Source: an uncultured Clostridia bacterium (GTDB lineage: Bacteria; Bacillota; Clostridia; Lachnospirales; Anaerotignaceae). From it: a DNA stretch of 6,733 nt. Both the position numbers and the translations under genes were made by a program. Location of the stretch: contig CATZIM010000098.1 in NCBI GenBank assembly GCA_958420075.1, forward strand, positions 1 to 6,733, read 5' to 3'. This document shows positions 6,047-6,733 of this stretch, one piece after another (position 1 is the first letter of the stretch; every line of letters starts with the position of its first letter). The notes beneath the pieces were generated by a model. The model did no database searches. It was given only the letters and a program-made list of their open reading frames with translations, and had not been told where the DNA came from.

Positions 6047-6611
6047 ACCACAAAGGATTGCCTTGTGCATCCAGGTATTCCGTAGCTATATTGTCCCAGT
6101 AAGACAGGAAAGTCAGAAACGCCGGGCGTTCTTCTCCCACTGGATAAGCATTTCCTGCTTCGTCCGTGAGGTAAGCCACATCTTCCCCGGTCACATAACA
6201 GAAATAATAGAACTCTTCTTCCAGAGAAAAGCGATATACATGAACCTGCGTATCCGGCGGGCTTGGAATCTCGTAGATATGACTAAAACGAGAAAGCTTA
6301 CCTTCATACCATAGAAAATTCCCATCTTCATCCTGCCGAAACATGACCAACTGGGGATAATCCTCATTTTCTACGCTCTCATAAAAGACGCAGCGGTAAA
6401 CGGTTCCGTCAACTTCCCCATCCTCTACGTGTTTCAGATCAATTTCCGCCTTCTGTCCTCTCCCCATGCGGTCAATGGTTTCGCAGATTTCCGCATCGGT
6501 GTTTCCCAAAAGAGGACGATTGTGCCAATTTGTCCAGAGGGTACAGCCAATGACAGCGATAACCAGAAACACCGCACATAAAATCAAAGGTTTCAGATTG
6601 TTTTTTTCCAT
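6045..6611 (-). CDS. Membrane-anchored or lipoprotein-like protein of unknown function, first of a tandem pair
   Basis: This 188-residue protein is unrecognised and paralogous to the next gene. It has a positively charged N-terminus (MEKNNLK), a hydrophobic segment at about 8-23, and an acidic domain predicted outside the membrane. The segment ends in VIGC (20-23), which fits the loose lipobox pattern, so Cys23 could be lipidated; an uncleaved membrane anchor is equally possible. RPLLGN (32-37) matches KPKLLGN of the paralogue. Further matches are YRCVFY, PQLVMFRQ followed by DGNF, and the C-terminal FCYVTGEDVA, FLTFLSYWDNI and DAQGN. The domain has no catalytic motif that I recognise. The ATG at 6611 follows GGAAAGGGG with a short spacer. 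The gene begins 25 nt after the yaaA stop and appears to be in the same transcription unit as recF. Confidence 0.85.
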   Translation of the reverse strand: MEKNNLKPLILCAVFLVIAVIGCTLWTNWHNRPLLGNTDAEICETIDRMGRGQKAEIDLKHVEDGEVDGTVYRCVFYESVENEDYPQLVMFRQDEDGNFLWYEGKLSRFSHIYEIPSPPDTQVHVYRFSLEEEFYYFCYVTGEDVAYLTDEAGNAYPVGEERPAFLTFLSYWDNIATEYLDAQGNPLW

Positions 6612-6636
6612 AGGAACTGCCCCTTTCCTAGAAAAA

Positions 6637-6733
6637 TCAGTCTTCCGCTACAACCTCTACTTTGCCGATGCCTTCTACTTCTACCACATCACCGGGACGA
6701 ATTTTTTTGCCCCGTTCCGTTGCCATGACCCCA
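6637..6733 (-). CDS. yaaA: S4-domain RNA-binding protein (YaaA type), C-terminal end only
   Basis: Only the last 32 codons lie in the window; the 5' part is beyond the right edge. The visible residues GVMATERGKKIRPGDVV followed by EVEGIGKVEVVEVAED match the end of an S4 domain, whose RGKK-RPGD-V signature lies at the RNA-binding surface. Small S4 proteins of this type are encoded between dnaN and recF in many Firmicutes, which supports the yaaA assignment. The TGA is at 6637-6639, and the gene leads into the two unknown membrane proteins with a 25-nt gap. Its role is not well defined in the family. Confidence 0.8.
   Translation of the reverse strand, partial: GVMATERGKKIRPGDVVEVEGIGKVEVVAED

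Noticed and set aside
5538..6314. Plus-strand frames of 115 and 134 codons over the two unknown genes
   Set aside because: They are antisense to two tightly spaced genes that have good ribosome binding sites, hydrophobic N-termini and mutual similarity; the antisense frames have no such support.

Overview
This window is the replication/gyrase neighbourhood that follows dnaA-dnaN on many Firmicutes chromosomes. Every protein gene lies on the minus strand. In transcription order, which runs from the right end of the window to the left, they are: the 3' end of a small S4-domain RNA-binding protein gene (yaaA type), two tandem paralogous membrane-anchored proteins of unknown function, recF, gyrB, and gyrA cut off by the left edge. 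The order, the Shine-Dalgarno sequences and the RecF and GyrB sequences point to a Gram-positive bacterium of class Clostridia. The wording of RecF resembles Lachnospiraceae-like lineages, but I cannot place it more precisely by eye.

Right part (about 4268-6733): yaaA, the two unknown genes and recF are closely spaced (gaps of 25, 12 and 64 nt) and look like one transcription unit. It ends at a strong intrinsic terminator whose stem begins at the recF stop codon. The two unknown genes share an N-terminal hydrophobic segment, a (K/R)PxLLGN motif just after it, and matching C-terminal blocks. They appear to be an ancient tandem duplication placed between yaaA and recF, which are adjacent in, for example, Bacillus subtilis.

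Middle (3977-4309): this 333-nt gap separates recF from gyrB. It holds the recF terminator, a weaker terminator-like hairpin, a near-consensus extended -10 promoter (TTGAAA, 17 nt, TATAAT) and a leader of about 93 nt. The leader is unusually structured. A 6-bp hairpin followed by seven U residues comes first, then a second hairpin whose loop contains a perfect complement of the first hairpin's whole loop. That same complement can instead pair with the gyrB Shine-Dalgarno flank. A 26-codon reading frame spans the leader, starts at the predicted transcription start, and ends on a TGA that overlaps the gyrB ribosome binding site. This leader is the best candidate in the window for undescribed regulation.

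Left part (1-3976): gyrB and gyrA lie 22 nt apart and encode both subunits of DNA gyrase. The catalytic and ATP-binding residues are intact. Two drug-contact positions differ from the familiar enzymes: the GyrA position matching E. coli Asp87 is Ala90, and the GyrB position matching E. coli Arg136 is Thr135. I see no tRNA, rRNA, mobile element or CRISPR array.
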